A stretch of 64,000 nucleotides of DNA from PWQG01 sp050486205 (GTDB taxonomy: Bacteria; Pseudomonadota; Gammaproteobacteria; Pseudomonadales; Pseudohongiellaceae). This document shows, piece after piece, positions 26,392 through 35,736 of the stretch; positions within the stretch are counted from its first letter, which is position 1, and each line of letters begins with the position of its first letter. The position numbers and the translations under genes are program-made. The notes below the pieces were generated by a model that saw only the letters and a list, made by a program, of their open reading frames with translations, did not search any database and was not told the DNA's origin. Where the stretch lies: positions 1 to 64,000 of the forward strand of contig JBJHCW010000009.1 in NCBI GenBank assembly GCA_050486205.1. The letters run 5' to 3'.

Positions 26392-26910
26392 TCAACTGCT
26401 CTCACCCAGAACAATCTGCCAGTAGCCAACATCGACCCATTGCTCGAACTTCCGGCCGACCTGTTCCAGGTGGGCAACCTTGTGAAAGCCCACCCGCTCA
26501 TGCAGTGCCACGCTGCCAGCATTGGGTAAAGCGATGCCACCAATCACGGCGTGTACACCGGCAACCGCCAGGCGCTGAAGCAGGCTGCGGTACAGCCGCG
26601 TGCCCACTCCCCTGCCAACCACGTCCGGCGGCAGGTACACCGAACTCTCCACCGTGTGCCGGTATGCCGAGCGTTGACGAAATGGCACGGCGTAGGCGTA
26701 GCCGAGGATACGTGAATCGTCTTCGGCAACCAGCCAGGGCAGACCTGCCGATTGCACAGCACGCAGTCGTGCCAGCATCTCATCGGCATTGATGAGCACT
26801 TCCTCGAAAGTGATCACAGTGTGCCTGATATAGTGATTGTAGAGACCGGTGATGGCATCCATATCCTGATCACAGGCATCACGAAGTGTATAACTTTCCT
26901 GTGGCATCAT
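26392..26910 (-). CDS. GNAT acetyltransferase, phosphinothricin acetyltransferase family
   Basis: A 172-residue N-acetyltransferase using acetyl-CoA. Family features: RDACDQDMDAITGLYNHYI, FEEVLINADEM, WLVAEDDSRILGYAYA, the acetyl-CoA loop VYLPPDVVGRGVGTRLY and the late LPNAGSVALHERVGF. This matches the PAT/Bar/YncA group, which acetylates phosphinothricin or methionine derivatives; the native substrate is unknown. Two adjacent ATG codons (26910, 26907) overlap the upstream hotdog gene stop. It is part of the long minus-strand run with the peptidase and transporter genes. Confidence 0.88.
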   Translation of the reverse strand: MMPQESYTLRDACDQDMDAITGLYNHYIRHTVITFEEVLINADEMLARLRAVQSAGLPWLVAEDDSRILGYAYAVPFRQRSAYRHTVESSVYLPPDVVGRGVGTRLYRSLLQRLAVAGVHAVIGGIALPNAGSVALHERVGFHKVAHLEQVGRKFEQWVDVGYWQIVLGESS

Positions 26911-27758
26911 TCAGGCGGTCTCATGCGATAGATGGCGCGTTGCTCAATGCTGCACACACAGCGCCCGTCATCGGCACGGAACAGATGGAACTGACAATCA
27001 GCAAAGTCATGTCCCTTGCGATTGAACAGTTCAAGCACGGTCATTTCGCTGATCAATTGTGTGTCAGAGGGAACTGCCATGAAGTTCTGCGAACGTGTTT
27101 CCAGATGTATCCAGGGGCTCATTTGTGCAACCGCAGCAAAGTGCCGGTTTGCGCAGCCGAGCAGGAATGCCATGTTGGCGTATCCACCACTGCCCTGTTG
27201 ACCGTCGGTTCTGAGCGGTGGTGCCATGTCGCCCTGTTCGCGCAGATACCTGGCCATCTCGTGCCGGGGCGACCATTCAAAGTGATGCGCCGGGCAACCG
27301 TGCCTTTGCAAAGCTTCCATACTGTCCGGCGTGGCCTCTGGCGCTTCATGGCCGCTGGTGATCAGCGGATCGCCGCGACGTTGCGGCGCCGGTGGCAGAT
27401 CGTGAGGCAGCCGGATTTCACCAGTGGCACACTCACGCTCGCCCGCGTACAGACTGGCCAGGTACATACCGTGGTCGGCAGCGTATTCGGCGCGACTGAT
27501 GACAACCTTGAACGGGTCGCGATCATAAAGCGGTGAAAGTACTTTCACATGTGCTGCACCCCGCTCCAGCCACGGCATACCCCATGACAGCACTGCCGGG
27601 TGCACCAGGTAACAGGAAACCGTGACACCGGGCACCAGCGCACCGGTGAAGCCGTAGGCACGTGCCAGCTCATCGGAATGTATCCGGTTGTCGGAATCCG
27701 GAACCTGGTTCAGCGCCTCTCCTGACCAGTCCAGGGGGGGACGTTCAGCTGTGTTCAT
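26907..27758 (-). CDS. MaoC/hotdog-fold protein
   Basis: About 283 residues. The N-terminal half has a hotdog signature (DNRIHSDELARAYGFTGALVPG, read in parts, resembling the MaoC pattern N-H-x-D...A...G-G-x-V-x-G). The C-terminal half has a second hotdog-like stretch (SPWIHLETRSQNFMAVPSDTQL, then ELFNRKGHDFADCQFHLF), so a double-hotdog thioesterase or hydratase is likely. ATG 27758 is preferred over TTG 27764. The gene is 13 bases after the transporter and overlaps the GNAT gene by four. Substrate unknown, probably an acyl-CoA or related thioester. Confidence 0.65.
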   Translation of the reverse strand: MNTAERPPLDWSGEALNQVPDSDNRIHSDELARAYGFTGALVPGVTVSCYLVHPAVLSWGMPWLERGAAHVKVLSPLYDRDPFKVVISRAEYAADHGMYLASLYAGERECATGEIRLPHDLPPAPQRRGDPLITSGHEAPEATPDSMEALQRHGCPAHHFEWSPRHEMARYLREQGDMAPPLRTDGQQGSGGYANMAFLLGCANRHFAAVAQMSPWIHLETRSQNFMAVPSDTQLISEMTVLELFNRKGHDFADCQFHLFRADDGRCVCSIEQRAIYRMRPPE

Positions 27759-27770
27759 GCTCAAGCGTGC

Positions 27771-29186
27771 TCAGTAGTCAATCCACACCGCCACCACCAG
27801 TATGCAGGCAGCGGCAAGCATCAATTTCAGGATCAGTGGCCCGACAAAACGCAGCCAGCGATCGTAGGGTACACCGGCAACACCCAGTATACCCATCAGC
27901 ACCGCGTTTGTGGGTACCACCATATTGGCGAAACCGTCACCAAATTGAAAGGCCAGCACAGCCGTCTGGCGGGAAATGCCAAGCAGATCGGACATGGGCG
28001 CCATCAGTGGCATGGTGACAAAGGCCTGGCCGCTGCCAGAGGGTACAAAGAAGTTGAGTACCGACTGCATGAGCAGCATGCCGATGACCGAAAGCTCTGC
28101 CCCGACCAGGGTCAATGGCACCGAAAGCCCGTGCACAATGGTGTACAGCACTTCGCCATCTTCCAGTATCACTGCTATGCCGCGGGCGAAACCGATCAGC
28201 AGCGCCGTCATCACCAGTTCTGCCGTGCCATTGCCAAAGGTCTGCGCCGCATCATCCGGGCGGATACGCCCGATCACGGTCACTACCAGCCCCAGGGCCA
28301 GAAACAGGGCTGAAAGTTCAACCAGATACCAGCCCAGCGCAATAACACCACCCACCAGCACCATGATGGTGGTCAACATGGCCAGCAGTACGAGCAGACG
28401 CTGGGTCGTCAGCGGTGGGTAGTCATCGGGCGGATGGAGGTGCTGGGCTTCAGGCACATCCAGAACCAGACTCTGGCCCGGGTCGGCGATCACACGTTTG
28501 GAGTACCGGTAGACATGATGGAAACCGAGTAGCAGAAGCGGCAGGAAAATGATCAGCCGCAGGCCCATGCCTGAACCCGGTGTCAGGCCGGCAATATCCT
28601 GTGCAACCAGCACGGTAAACGGGTTCATGGCCGCAGCGCCGTACCCGATACCGTAACCCACAATCAATATGCCAACTGCCGTCATGGCGTCCAGGCGCAT
28701 GGCCAGGCAGAACGTGATCAGCAGACCGACGATAGTGATGAATTCAACTGCCATACCAAAGGTGCTGGCGCCCACGGCAAAAACAAACATGGGCAGGAAG
28801 ATCAGTACACCGGTGCGTTTTCCGAAGCGTTGCAGAATACGCCCCAGCAGTGCCTCGATGGCCAGGGTACGACGGATCAGCGCCAGGACACCGCCCACGA
28901 TCAGCACAAAAAATATCACCCCCTGCGCATCGGCCATACCACGCGGAATGGCCATGAGCAGGTCAGTGACAGCCAGGGTCGGGCTTTCGTCCACCCAGTG
29001 GAATGTGCCGGGTACAATCAGTTCGCGACCACTGTCATCAGGTGCCGATTCGTATTGCCCGGAGGGAAGCAACCAGGTGGCCACCAGCGCCAGTACCTGC
29101 ATGGCAAACAGCAGCACAAGTGTGTGCGGGACACGAATGCCCTTTCTGGTGGTGGCCCCGGAACCGGTGTTGGACCCGGACCCCAT
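27771..29186 (-). CDS. YfcC-family membrane transporter
   Basis: A 471-residue inner-membrane protein with about 11-12 helices, of the YfcC/DcuC-like superfamily that carries C4-dicarboxylates, amino acids or dipeptide products. Recognisable segments: VPHTLVLLFAMQVLALVATWLLPSG in parts, QSVLNFFVPSGSGQAFVTMP, and FQFGDGFANMVVPTNAVLMG. ATG 29186 overlaps the peptidase TGA by one base (TGATG). Its coupling to an M3 peptidase suggests uptake or release of peptide-derived amino acids; that is inference from position. Confidence 0.85.
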   Translation of the reverse strand: MGSGSNTGSGATTRKGIRVPHTLVLLFAMQVLALVATWLLPSGQYESAPDDSGRELIVPGTFHWVDESPTLAVTDLLMAIPRGMADAQGVIFFVLIVGGVLALIRRTLAIEALLGRILQRFGKRTGVLIFLPMFVFAVGASTFGMAVEFITIVGLLITFCLAMRLDAMTAVGILIVGYGIGYGAAAMNPFTVLVAQDIAGLTPGSGMGLRLIIFLPLLLLGFHHVYRYSKRVIADPGQSLVLDVPEAQHLHPPDDYPPLTTQRLLVLLAMLTTIMVLVGGVIALGWYLVELSALFLALGLVVTVIGRIRPDDAAQTFGNGTAELVMTALLIGFARGIAVILEDGEVLYTIVHGLSVPLTLVGAELSVIGMLLMQSVLNFFVPSGSGQAFVTMPLMAPMSDLLGISRQTAVLAFQFGDGFANMVVPTNAVLMGILGVAGVPYDRWLRFVGPLILKLMLAAACILVVAVWIDY

Positions 29187-31393
29187 CAATCTGCCAGCAA
29201 TCCGCGGCGACGCAGCATATGATCCATATCCGGTTCACGGCCGGCAAAGTCCACGTAAAGTGTCATGGCGTCCCTGCTGCCGCCGCGTGACAGCAATGAT
29301 GCCCGGAAATGTTCCCCGTTTTCGCGCAACAGGCCACCGTTCTCGCGGAACCACTCCACACTGTCGGCATCAAGCACCTCACTCCATATATAGGAGTAGT
29401 AACCCGCAGAATAACCACCCATGATGTGCGAGAAGTAAGGCGTGCGGTATCTGGGCGGCACGGGCTCGTAGTCCATGCCGGATTCGCGCAGTACCCGGGC
29501 TTCAAATTCCATGATGGCGCTGGCCTCGGGAATGTCTTCCTGTGGCAGCTGATGCAAGGCCTGATCGATTATCGATGCGGCCAGGTACTCGGTTGTGCGA
29601 AAGCCTTCATTGAATTGACGCGCCTCGAGAACCCTGTCCAGCAATTCATCGGGAATTCGCTCTCCGGTTTCGTGATGCAGTGCATAGTTCTCCAGTACCT
29701 CGGGCCAGGTGGCCCACATCTCGAATACCTGTGAAGGATACTCAACGAAATCCCGCGGCACACTGGTGCCGGCAAATCGGGGATACTCCACATCGGAGAA
29801 CAGGCCGTGAATGACATGCCCGAACTCGTGAAACAGCGTGTTCACTTCGCTGAAGCTCATCAATGTCGGTTCGCCGGCAGCCGGTCGGCTGATATTCAGG
29901 TGATTGCCCACCACCGGGTGACCACCCAGCAACCCGCTGTGCAGACTGTAGCTGTTCATCCAGGCGCCGCCGCGCTTGCTCGATCGGGCATAAAAATCAC
30001 CCAGCATGATGCCAAGACCACTGCCATCGGCATCAAAGACTTCCCAGACCTGCACGTCGGGATGGTAGGTCGGCAGATCGTGTCGCTGTTCAAAGGTGAT
30101 GCCGAACAGCTGCTCGGCGGCATAAAACACACCGTTGACCAGCACGCTGTTCAATTCAAAATACGGACGAACTTCAGACTCGTCGTAGGCATATCTTTCA
30201 CGACGCAGTAGCTCAGCGTAGTAGTCCCAGTCCCAGGATGCCAGAGAGAAAGGTTCTTCCGCGGAGTCGTTGATCAGCGCCTGCAGGGCCTCACCCTCGG
30301 CGCGTGCGTTGGCCACCGCTACCGGCGCCAGCTCTTCCAGCAACTGGTTGACGGCATCCACACTGCCGGCGGTCTGCTCGGAAAGAATGTAGTCGGCATG
30401 GGTTTCGTAACCGAGCAACTGGGCACGCTCGCTTCGCAGTCTGAGAGTTTCAGAGACAATGCCCGTTGTATCGTACTCGTTTCCGCGACTGCCGCGCGCC
30501 AGTGATGCACGGTGAATGCGTTCGCGCAGATCGCGATCGTGCAGATTGGCCAGCGGTGGTTGCCCGCTGGTATTGAGCAGTGTGATAACGTATTGACCCT
30601 GCAGATCCCGCAACCCTGCCTCATCGGCGGCAGTCTGGATGCGTGATTCGGATAACCCGGCCAATGACTCGCGGTCTTCCACCACCACAGCTGAGTCGTT
30701 CACTTCAGCCAGAACGTTCTGACTGAACGCTGCGCTGAGTTCTGCCAGTTGACTGTTGATTTCGCGCAGCCTGTCTTTCTCTGCCTCTGACAGGCGCGCG
30801 CCCGCTCGCACAAAGCCTGTGTGGTAACGCTCCAGCAAACGGTCAGATTCCGCATCCAGCGCCAGTTCCTCGCGCTGCTCAAACAGGGTGTCGATGCGCT
30901 GGAACAGGGCTTCATTCAGGTTGATGGCATCGTTGTGCGCGGCCAGGCGTGGTGCCATCACACGCTGGATTTCCTGCAGGGTGTCATTGGTGTGCGCACC
31001 GTTGACGTTGCTGAACACCCGACTGACGCGCTGCAGATCCTGTCCCGCGCGTTCAAGCGCGATGATGGTGTTCTCGAAGGTTGGCGCGTCCGGGTCGGCG
31101 GCAATCGCATCGATCTCTTCGCGGTGTCTGACCATGGCCTGCTCATAGGCGGGTTGATAATGCTCGTCGCTAATCTGGTCAAACGGTGGCATGCCATAGG
31201 GCAGAGTGAATGGTTCCAATAGCGGATTGCCGGTATAGGGTGCTTCCGGAGTTTCCACAACCAGGCCTGGTTCCGGTGCGGAAGCAGCCAGATCATCGGG
31301 CGCCTCCGGGGTCTCAACATCGCCACAAGCAGACAGCAGTACGCCGGCACTCAACGCGGTGGCTGAAAGTTTCACGCAGGTTGAACGATTCAT
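29186..31393 (-). CDS. M3-family metallopeptidase lipoprotein (peptidyl-dipeptidase Dcp-like)
   Basis: A 735-residue zinc peptidase. The lipobox LSAC (lipid-anchored Cys at about 22) follows a short signal, so it is a lipoprotein facing the periplasm, unlike cytoplasmic Dcp and OpdA. The active site HEFGH lies in TLFHEFGHVIHGLFS near residue 520, followed by the downstream Glu region PSQVFEMWATWPEVL. It should remove dipeptides from peptide C-termini. ATG 31393 is preceded by GAGGTGTTAT. It begins the long minus-strand run (peptidase, transporter, hotdog, GNAT, molybdenum hydroxylase). Confidence 0.92.
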   Translation of the reverse strand: MNRSTCVKLSATALSAGVLLSACGDVETPEAPDDLAASAPEPGLVVETPEAPYTGNPLLEPFTLPYGMPPFDQISDEHYQPAYEQAMVRHREEIDAIAADPDAPTFENTIIALERAGQDLQRVSRVFSNVNGAHTNDTLQEIQRVMAPRLAAHNDAINLNEALFQRIDTLFEQREELALDAESDRLLERYHTGFVRAGARLSEAEKDRLREINSQLAELSAAFSQNVLAEVNDSAVVVEDRESLAGLSESRIQTAADEAGLRDLQGQYVITLLNTSGQPPLANLHDRDLRERIHRASLARGSRGNEYDTTGIVSETLRLRSERAQLLGYETHADYILSEQTAGSVDAVNQLLEELAPVAVANARAEGEALQALINDSAEEPFSLASWDWDYYAELLRRERYAYDESEVRPYFELNSVLVNGVFYAAEQLFGITFEQRHDLPTYHPDVQVWEVFDADGSGLGIMLGDFYARSSKRGGAWMNSYSLHSGLLGGHPVVGNHLNISRPAAGEPTLMSFSEVNTLFHEFGHVIHGLFSDVEYPRFAGTSVPRDFVEYPSQVFEMWATWPEVLENYALHHETGERIPDELLDRVLEARQFNEGFRTTEYLAASIIDQALHQLPQEDIPEASAIMEFEARVLRESGMDYEPVPPRYRTPYFSHIMGGYSAGYYSYIWSEVLDADSVEWFRENGGLLRENGEHFRASLLSRGGSRDAMTLYVDFAGREPDMDHMLRRRGLLAD

Positions 31394-31440
31394 ATAACAC
31401 CTCATTTCTTGACCAAAAAAAGGATAACACAAAACAGCGC

Positions 31441-31468
31441 TTGACTATTTTCCTGCGAGGAATAAAAT
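31441..31468 (+). promoter_or_regulatory. Sigma-70-type promoter of an unassigned transcript
   Basis: TTGACT (31441-31446), a 16-base spacer and TAAAAT (31463-31468). It points away from the M3 peptidase gene towards a strong terminator at 31742-31782, about 400 bases before the MFS gene. Confidence 0.55.
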
Positions 31469-31474
31469 TGTCGC

Positions 31475-31782
31475 CCCTTCCAGCATATGGACAGCGTATG
31501 GACAGTGTTTGGAGGGCCTGCGCATCAACCTGGCATCACTGGGCTGATGCCGGACAGACGACCAACGAACTACTGACCGAGAACATCATGAATCTATCAA
31601 TGCACCGCACAATGACCCGCCCGGGTACATTCGCATGCGCCATCAGCGCAGCCAATGTCCTGTCCGCGTCCGTGCGTACCCTGAAAGGGGAACAGGAGGT
31701 CTGTCCGCGACTCGTGTAATTGATTGATTACAGCATCAAGGAAAAGGCCTCTGCGTTCAGACGAACCAGGGGCCTTTTTTTT
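31475..31782 (+). ncRNA. Candidate small RNA or short-peptide transcript
   Basis: The stretch between the promoter at 31441 and the terminator ending at 31782 is about 308 bases and holds no convincing gene. It contains a tandem 11-base repeat TATGGACAG(C/T)G at about 31486-31507 and a possible 43-codon frame from ATG 31589 (MNLSMHRTMTRPGTFACAIS...) without a good ribosome site. It may be a small RNA, a leader peptide, or a riboregulator upstream of the MFS gene. I see no known riboswitch consensus. Confidence 0.35.
31742..31782 (+). terminator. Intrinsic terminator
   Basis: Arms AAAAGGCCTCT and AGGGGCCTTTT (one T-G wobble), a 15-base loop and eight T on the plus strand. It ends the unassigned transcript upstream of the MFS gene. 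Confidence 0.85.
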
Positions 31783-31864
31783 GCGCCGCGGAAACAGAGC
31801 AGCAGCCGGTGAAATGTAAAAAGAAACATGTCGACACCAGGGAGGTCGGCACAGGGAGACTGTT

Positions 31865-33058
31865 GTGGTCGAAAAACTCGAAAGGAATATAAAAATAGTC
31901 TACGGACTGGCATTTTTTCACATGTTCATGTTGATCGTGCCGGTGATTGTGCCCTTTTTCCAGAGCAAAGGGCTCAGTCTTGCGGAGATCTTCTATCTGC
32001 AGGCCATCTACGCCGGTGCCATCATGCTGTTGGAGGCGCCATCCGGGTACTTTGCCGATGTCATGGGCCGCCGCTTTGCCATTCTGGTGGGTGCCGTTGC
32101 CCACGGTGTTGGCTATTTCTGGCTGAACTTTGCCGAGGGGTTCTGGGGCCTGGTGCTGTTTGAACTGATTCTTGGCATCGCAATGAGCATGCTGTCCGGC
32201 GCAGATCTGGCATTGCTCTACGACAGCGAGAAAGCACTGGCGCAAGAAGAAACCGAGCATACCCAGAGCCTGGCGCAGTTGGGTTTCACCAAGTCGCTGG
32301 CAGAGGGTTCCGGTGCGTTGCTTGGTGGAATCATTGCGTTGTGGTCGTTTGACCTGATGGTACTGCTGCAGTCCATGGTGGCCTGGGTCTGTCTGGGGCT
32401 GGCCCTGATGGTTTATGAACCACCAACAACGGATTTGAACGGCAATCCCGGCCGGCAGTTCTCACTGCGGGACATCTATCGTCACCTGGTCAAGGGTGAC
32501 CGGATCCTGCGTCTGGTGTTTATTGCATTGCCAGTCTATAACCTGGCAAGCATCAATGTTGCCTGGCTGATCCAACCCTATTGGGAAAACATGGGCCTGT
32601 CCCTGGCGCTGTTTGGTGTGCTGTGGTTTGCCCAGAACCTGACGGTAGCGGTAGCCAGCAAATGCGGCTACCTGCTTGAGCGCGCCCGTGGTGCCGTGTT
32701 TGCGCTGTTCGTGATCGGCGCATTGCCTGTCGTCGGCATTGTGGGTATGGCGACCTTCAGTGGCTGGCTGGGCGTGGCACTGTGTTTTGTGCTGTTCTTC
32801 TGCCGGGGCCTGTATCAGGTGATATTGCTCAACGCACTGAACCGGCGGGTGCCGGGTTGTTTCCGGGCAACGGTGAATTCCCTGAACAGCCTGTTGTTCC
32901 GATTCGGGTTCATCGTGACGGGTCCGATGATCGGATTCGTGGCGGACGGTTATGGGATCAACTCGGCACTGTACCTGTTGGCCGCAGCGTCGGTGTTCAG
33001 TTTCCTGATCATCATGCTGCCGCTGATCCGCGAGGTCAGAGCGCTGCAGGTGGGCTGA
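31865..33058 (+). CDS. MFS transporter
   Basis: A 397-residue, 12-helix major facilitator. The loop 2-3 motif reads GYFADVMGRRFA, a good match to the MFS signature G-X-X-X-D-R-X-G-R-R. GTG 31865 follows AGGGAGAC. A charged central loop (YEPPTTDLNGNPGRQFSLRD) separates the two halves. Substrate is unknown; it may form a unit with the aldolase-type gene 32 bases downstream, but chemistry linking them is not evident. Confidence 0.85.
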   Translation: MVEKLERNIKIVYGLAFFHMFMLIVPVIVPFFQSKGLSLAEIFYLQAIYAGAIMLLEAPSGYFADVMGRRFAILVGAVAHGVGYFWLNFAEGFWGLVLFELILGIAMSMLSGADLALLYDSEKALAQEETEHTQSLAQLGFTKSLAEGSGALLGGIIALWSFDLMVLLQSMVAWVCLGLALMVYEPPTTDLNGNPGRQFSLRDIYRHLVKGDRILRLVFIALPVYNLASINVAWLIQPYWENMGLSLALFGVLWFAQNLTVAVASKCGYLLERARGAVFALFVIGALPVVGIVGMATFSGWLGVALCFVLFFCRGLYQVILLNALNRRVPGCFRATVNSLNSLLFRFGFIVTGPMIGFVADGYGINSALYLLAAASVFSFLIIMLPLIREVRALQVG

Positions 33059-33090
33059 CAAGCGGGAGCTTGTCGGGGTAGCATGCAAAC

Positions 33091-33750
33091 ATGGAAAAGG
33101 CACTGGCCAGCAATATCATCAGTACAGCCCGGATGATGAACAGCTCCGGGCTGAACCACGGGCGTTCAGGTAACGTCAGTGCACGCGCCGGCAACCGGGT
33201 GTATATCACGGCGTCGGCGTGTGACCTGGACCGGATCGAGATCCGGAACCTGGTTGAAGTGGATATGGACGGCAATTGGTCCGGGCCAGTGAAGCCTTCC
33301 AGTGAGCTGTCCTTCCATCTGGCCATCTATCAAACGCGGCCCGATGCCGCAGCGGTAGTCCATGTGCATTCGCCCTGGGCTACCAGTCTGGCCTGTCTGC
33401 ACCGGGAAATCCCGGCATTTCACTATATGGTTGCCATGGCCGGTGGTGATAATGTGCCATGTGTACCCTATGCTGCTTTTGGCACCAGGGAGCTGGCTGA
33501 CTGTGTGGCCGAAGGTGTCAGGGAGCGTGATGCGTGCCTGATGGCCAATCACGGCATGGTGGCCCTGGGCAAGGACCTGCAATCGGCTTTTGAGCTGGCC
33601 ACGGAGGTGGAGCACCTGTCGCGCTGTTATGCCCAGGCACTGGCTGTTGGTGAGCCGAAACTGTTGAGCAACGAGGAAATGGCCCAGGCCCTGGCGCGCT
33701 TTGATCAATACCGCAAGGCTGCCCGTGGTGACAACAGTGGCGATGCCTGA
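33091..33750 (+). CDS. Class II aldolase/adducin-family protein
   Basis: A 219-residue zinc enzyme of the fuculose-phosphate aldolase fold. Zinc ligands and catalytic acid are visible: SGNVSARAGNRVYIT (phosphate loop), SSELSFHLAIY (catalytic Glu), VVHVHSPWAT (two His) and MANHGMVALG (third His). The family includes L-fuculose-1-phosphate aldolase, ribulose-5-phosphate epimerases and methylthioribulose-1-phosphate dehydratase. Which applies cannot be told; no sugar kinase or isomerase adjoins. It ends convergent with aspA. Confidence 0.85.
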   Translation: MEKALASNIISTARMMNSSGLNHGRSGNVSARAGNRVYITASACDLDRIEIRNLVEVDMDGNWSGPVKPSSELSFHLAIYQTRPDAAAVVHVHSPWATSLACLHREIPAFHYMVAMAGGDNVPCVPYAAFGTRELADCVAEGVRERDACLMANHGMVALGKDLQSAFELATEVEHLSRCYAQALAVGEPKLLSNEEMAQALARFDQYRKAARGDNSGDA

Positions 33751-33761
33751 AGCCGCTCACT

Positions 33762-35213
33762 TCACTGCTTCAGCTGACGCTTGCTGCTTGGGTTGACCAT
33801 GTTTTCGGGCTTCAGGATTTCAGCCAGGTCGTCTTCGTCTACCAGCCCCTCTTCCCGCACCAGTTCCAGCACACTGCGGCCGGTTTCGAGCGCCTGTCTG
33901 GCAATCCGGGTTGAGTCCTCATAACCGATGTAGGGGTTCAGCGCAGTGATCAGTCCAATGGAGTTGACCACCAGTTCCCGGCAGTGCTCAACATTGGCGG
34001 TGATGCCAACCACACAACGTTCACGCAGCATATCCATGCCGCGACGCAGCAGTCGCATGGATTCAAAAATCTTGTAGGCGATCAGCGGTTCCATGACGTT
34101 CAATTGCAGTTGTCCGTTCTCTGCCGCCATGGTGATGGCCAGGTCGTTGCCAATGACCTGGTAGGCCACCTGGTTCATGGCTTCAGGGATGACCGGATTG
34201 ACCTTGCCCGGCATGATCGATGAACCGGGTTGTTGAGGCGGCAGGTTGATTTCATTGATGCCGGCGCGCGGGCCACTGGAGAGCAGCCGCAGGTCGTTGC
34301 AGATCTTGGACAGCTTGATGGCCAGGCGTTTGGTCATGCCTGAAAAAAGCACAAATGCGCCCATGTCCGAGGTGGCCTCAATCAGATCCTCCGCCAGGCG
34401 CATGCGGTGGCCACAGACGTCGGACAGGTGAGCGACCGCCAGTGCCGGATAGCGAGGATCGGCATTGATGCCGGTACCAATCGCGGTGCCGCCAAGGTTC
34501 ACTTCCCGCAGCAGGTCGTACAATCCGGCAATGCGGTCGATGTCCTCGCCCAGTGTTGTGGCAAACGCGCCGAATTCCTGACCCAACGTCATCGGTACCG
34601 CGTCCTGCAACTGTGTGCGGCCCATCTTGATGATGCCGGTAAATTCATTGCGTTTGGCTGCAAAAGCCTGTTGCAGCAGGGACAGACTGTCCACCAGTTC
34701 GGAGTGCGAAAGCTGCAGGCCCACACGAATGGCAGTCGGGTAGGCATCGTTGGTGGACTGCGACATGTTGACATCATTGTTGGGGTGCAGGTAACGGTAC
34801 TGACCCCTTTCATGCCCCATGAACTCCAGTCCGATATTGGCAATGACCTCGTTCACGTTCATATTGGTGGATGTGCCGGCGCCGCCCTGGATCATGTCCA
34901 CCACAAAATGTTCGTGGTAGTTACCATCGATCAACTGGTCACAGGCATGGGCAATGGCTTTGTATTTGTCTGGTTCCAGCAATCCGAGATCGCGGTTGGC
35001 AGCAGCGGCGGCCTTTTTGACCATGGCCAACCCGATGATGAATTTCGGGAAGTGCGCCAGGGGCACGCCAGTCAGAATGAAATTCTCCAATGCGCGTTGG
35101 GTCTGCACGCCATAGTAGGCGCTGGCAGGAACAGCCAGCTCACCCAGCAGATCCTTTTCCATTCGATGCGGTACAGCATCCATGTCCTGTTGTCTGGGAA
35201 TATCGTTCAACAT
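33762..35213 (-). CDS. aspA: Aspartate ammonia-lyase
   Basis: A 483-residue fumarase/aspartase-superfamily enzyme, reversibly converting L-aspartate to fumarate and ammonia. Signature GSSIMPGKVNP (mobile loop, catalytic Ser) and the blocks GAGTSTNMNVNEV and KMGRTQLQDAVPMTLGQEF are typical of AspA and not FumC. A short extra N-terminus (MLNDIPRQQDMDAVPHR) precedes the usual MEKDLLGE start; ATG 35213 has GGAGTTAG upstream, whereas the internal Met does not. Fumarate produced could join the glutamate and succinate from the nearby AST pathway. Confidence 0.94.
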   Translation of the reverse strand: MLNDIPRQQDMDAVPHRMEKDLLGELAVPASAYYGVQTQRALENFILTGVPLAHFPKFIIGLAMVKKAAAAANRDLGLLEPDKYKAIAHACDQLIDGNYHEHFVVDMIQGGAGTSTNMNVNEVIANIGLEFMGHERGQYRYLHPNNDVNMSQSTNDAYPTAIRVGLQLSHSELVDSLSLLQQAFAAKRNEFTGIIKMGRTQLQDAVPMTLGQEFGAFATTLGEDIDRIAGLYDLLREVNLGGTAIGTGINADPRYPALAVAHLSDVCGHRMRLAEDLIEATSDMGAFVLFSGMTKRLAIKLSKICNDLRLLSSGPRAGINEINLPPQQPGSSIMPGKVNPVIPEAMNQVAYQVIGNDLAITMAAENGQLQLNVMEPLIAYKIFESMRLLRRGMDMLRERCVVGITANVEHCRELVVNSIGLITALNPYIGYEDSTRIARQALETGRSVLELVREEGLVDEDDLAEILKPENMVNPSSKRQLKQ

Positions 35214-35217
35214 GTTT

Positions 35218-35667
35218 CTAACTCCGATAGGGTCTGATGCTGGCCAGAGGGTTCATCATGGCACTGTACAGCAATGCGGTACCCAGTCCCCAGGAGGCAT
35301 TGACCAATAAACCGGTCAGGATGGCTGCCGGTACCCATCCGCCTGCAATGGGCCCGCCCTGCAGCGGCGCGACTATAAACCAGTTCACCAGTGTGGGTGC
35401 CAGCGCACCAAAAACACCAACAGATAACCAGTAGTTTGTCACTTTGGCCGGAAACCGTTTGTGAAGCGCCACAAGCACCAGTCCCCACAGGCCACCGAAG
35501 AACGCGGATGACCATATCTGGGCAAGGCCCAGCGGCCATGTCGGGCTGTCAGGAAACGGACTGCGACCGGTGATGCCAACCGCAGCAAGCAGGCTGAGCA
35601 TGCCCTGATGGAAAATGAGAACGGCGATAAAACCGGCCACAAAGGCGATCAACCACTTCTTCTGCAT
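35218..35667 (-). CDS. Four-helix membrane protein of unknown function
   Basis: A 149-residue inner-membrane protein with four hydrophobic segments (WLIAFVAGFIAVLIFHQG; SSAFFGGLWGLVLVAL; WLSVGVFGALAPTLVNWFIV; AAILTGLLVNASWGLGTALLY). ATG 35667 follows GGGAG. It lies four bases upstream of aspA on the same strand, so both are surely co-transcribed, but the pairing gives no clear function. I do not recognise a named family. Confidence 0.7.
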   Translation of the reverse strand: MQKKWLIAFVAGFIAVLIFHQGMLSLLAAVGITGRSPFPDSPTWPLGLAQIWSSAFFGGLWGLVLVALHKRFPAKVTNYWLSVGVFGALAPTLVNWFIVAPLQGGPIAGGWVPAAILTGLLVNASWGLGTALLYSAMMNPLASIRPYRS

Positions 35668-35736
35668 ATGCTGGGTCTCCCGGAAACATGGTCGAGTCAC
35701 TGATTACGATAACACGAACATGGTTCCGGGAGCTGC

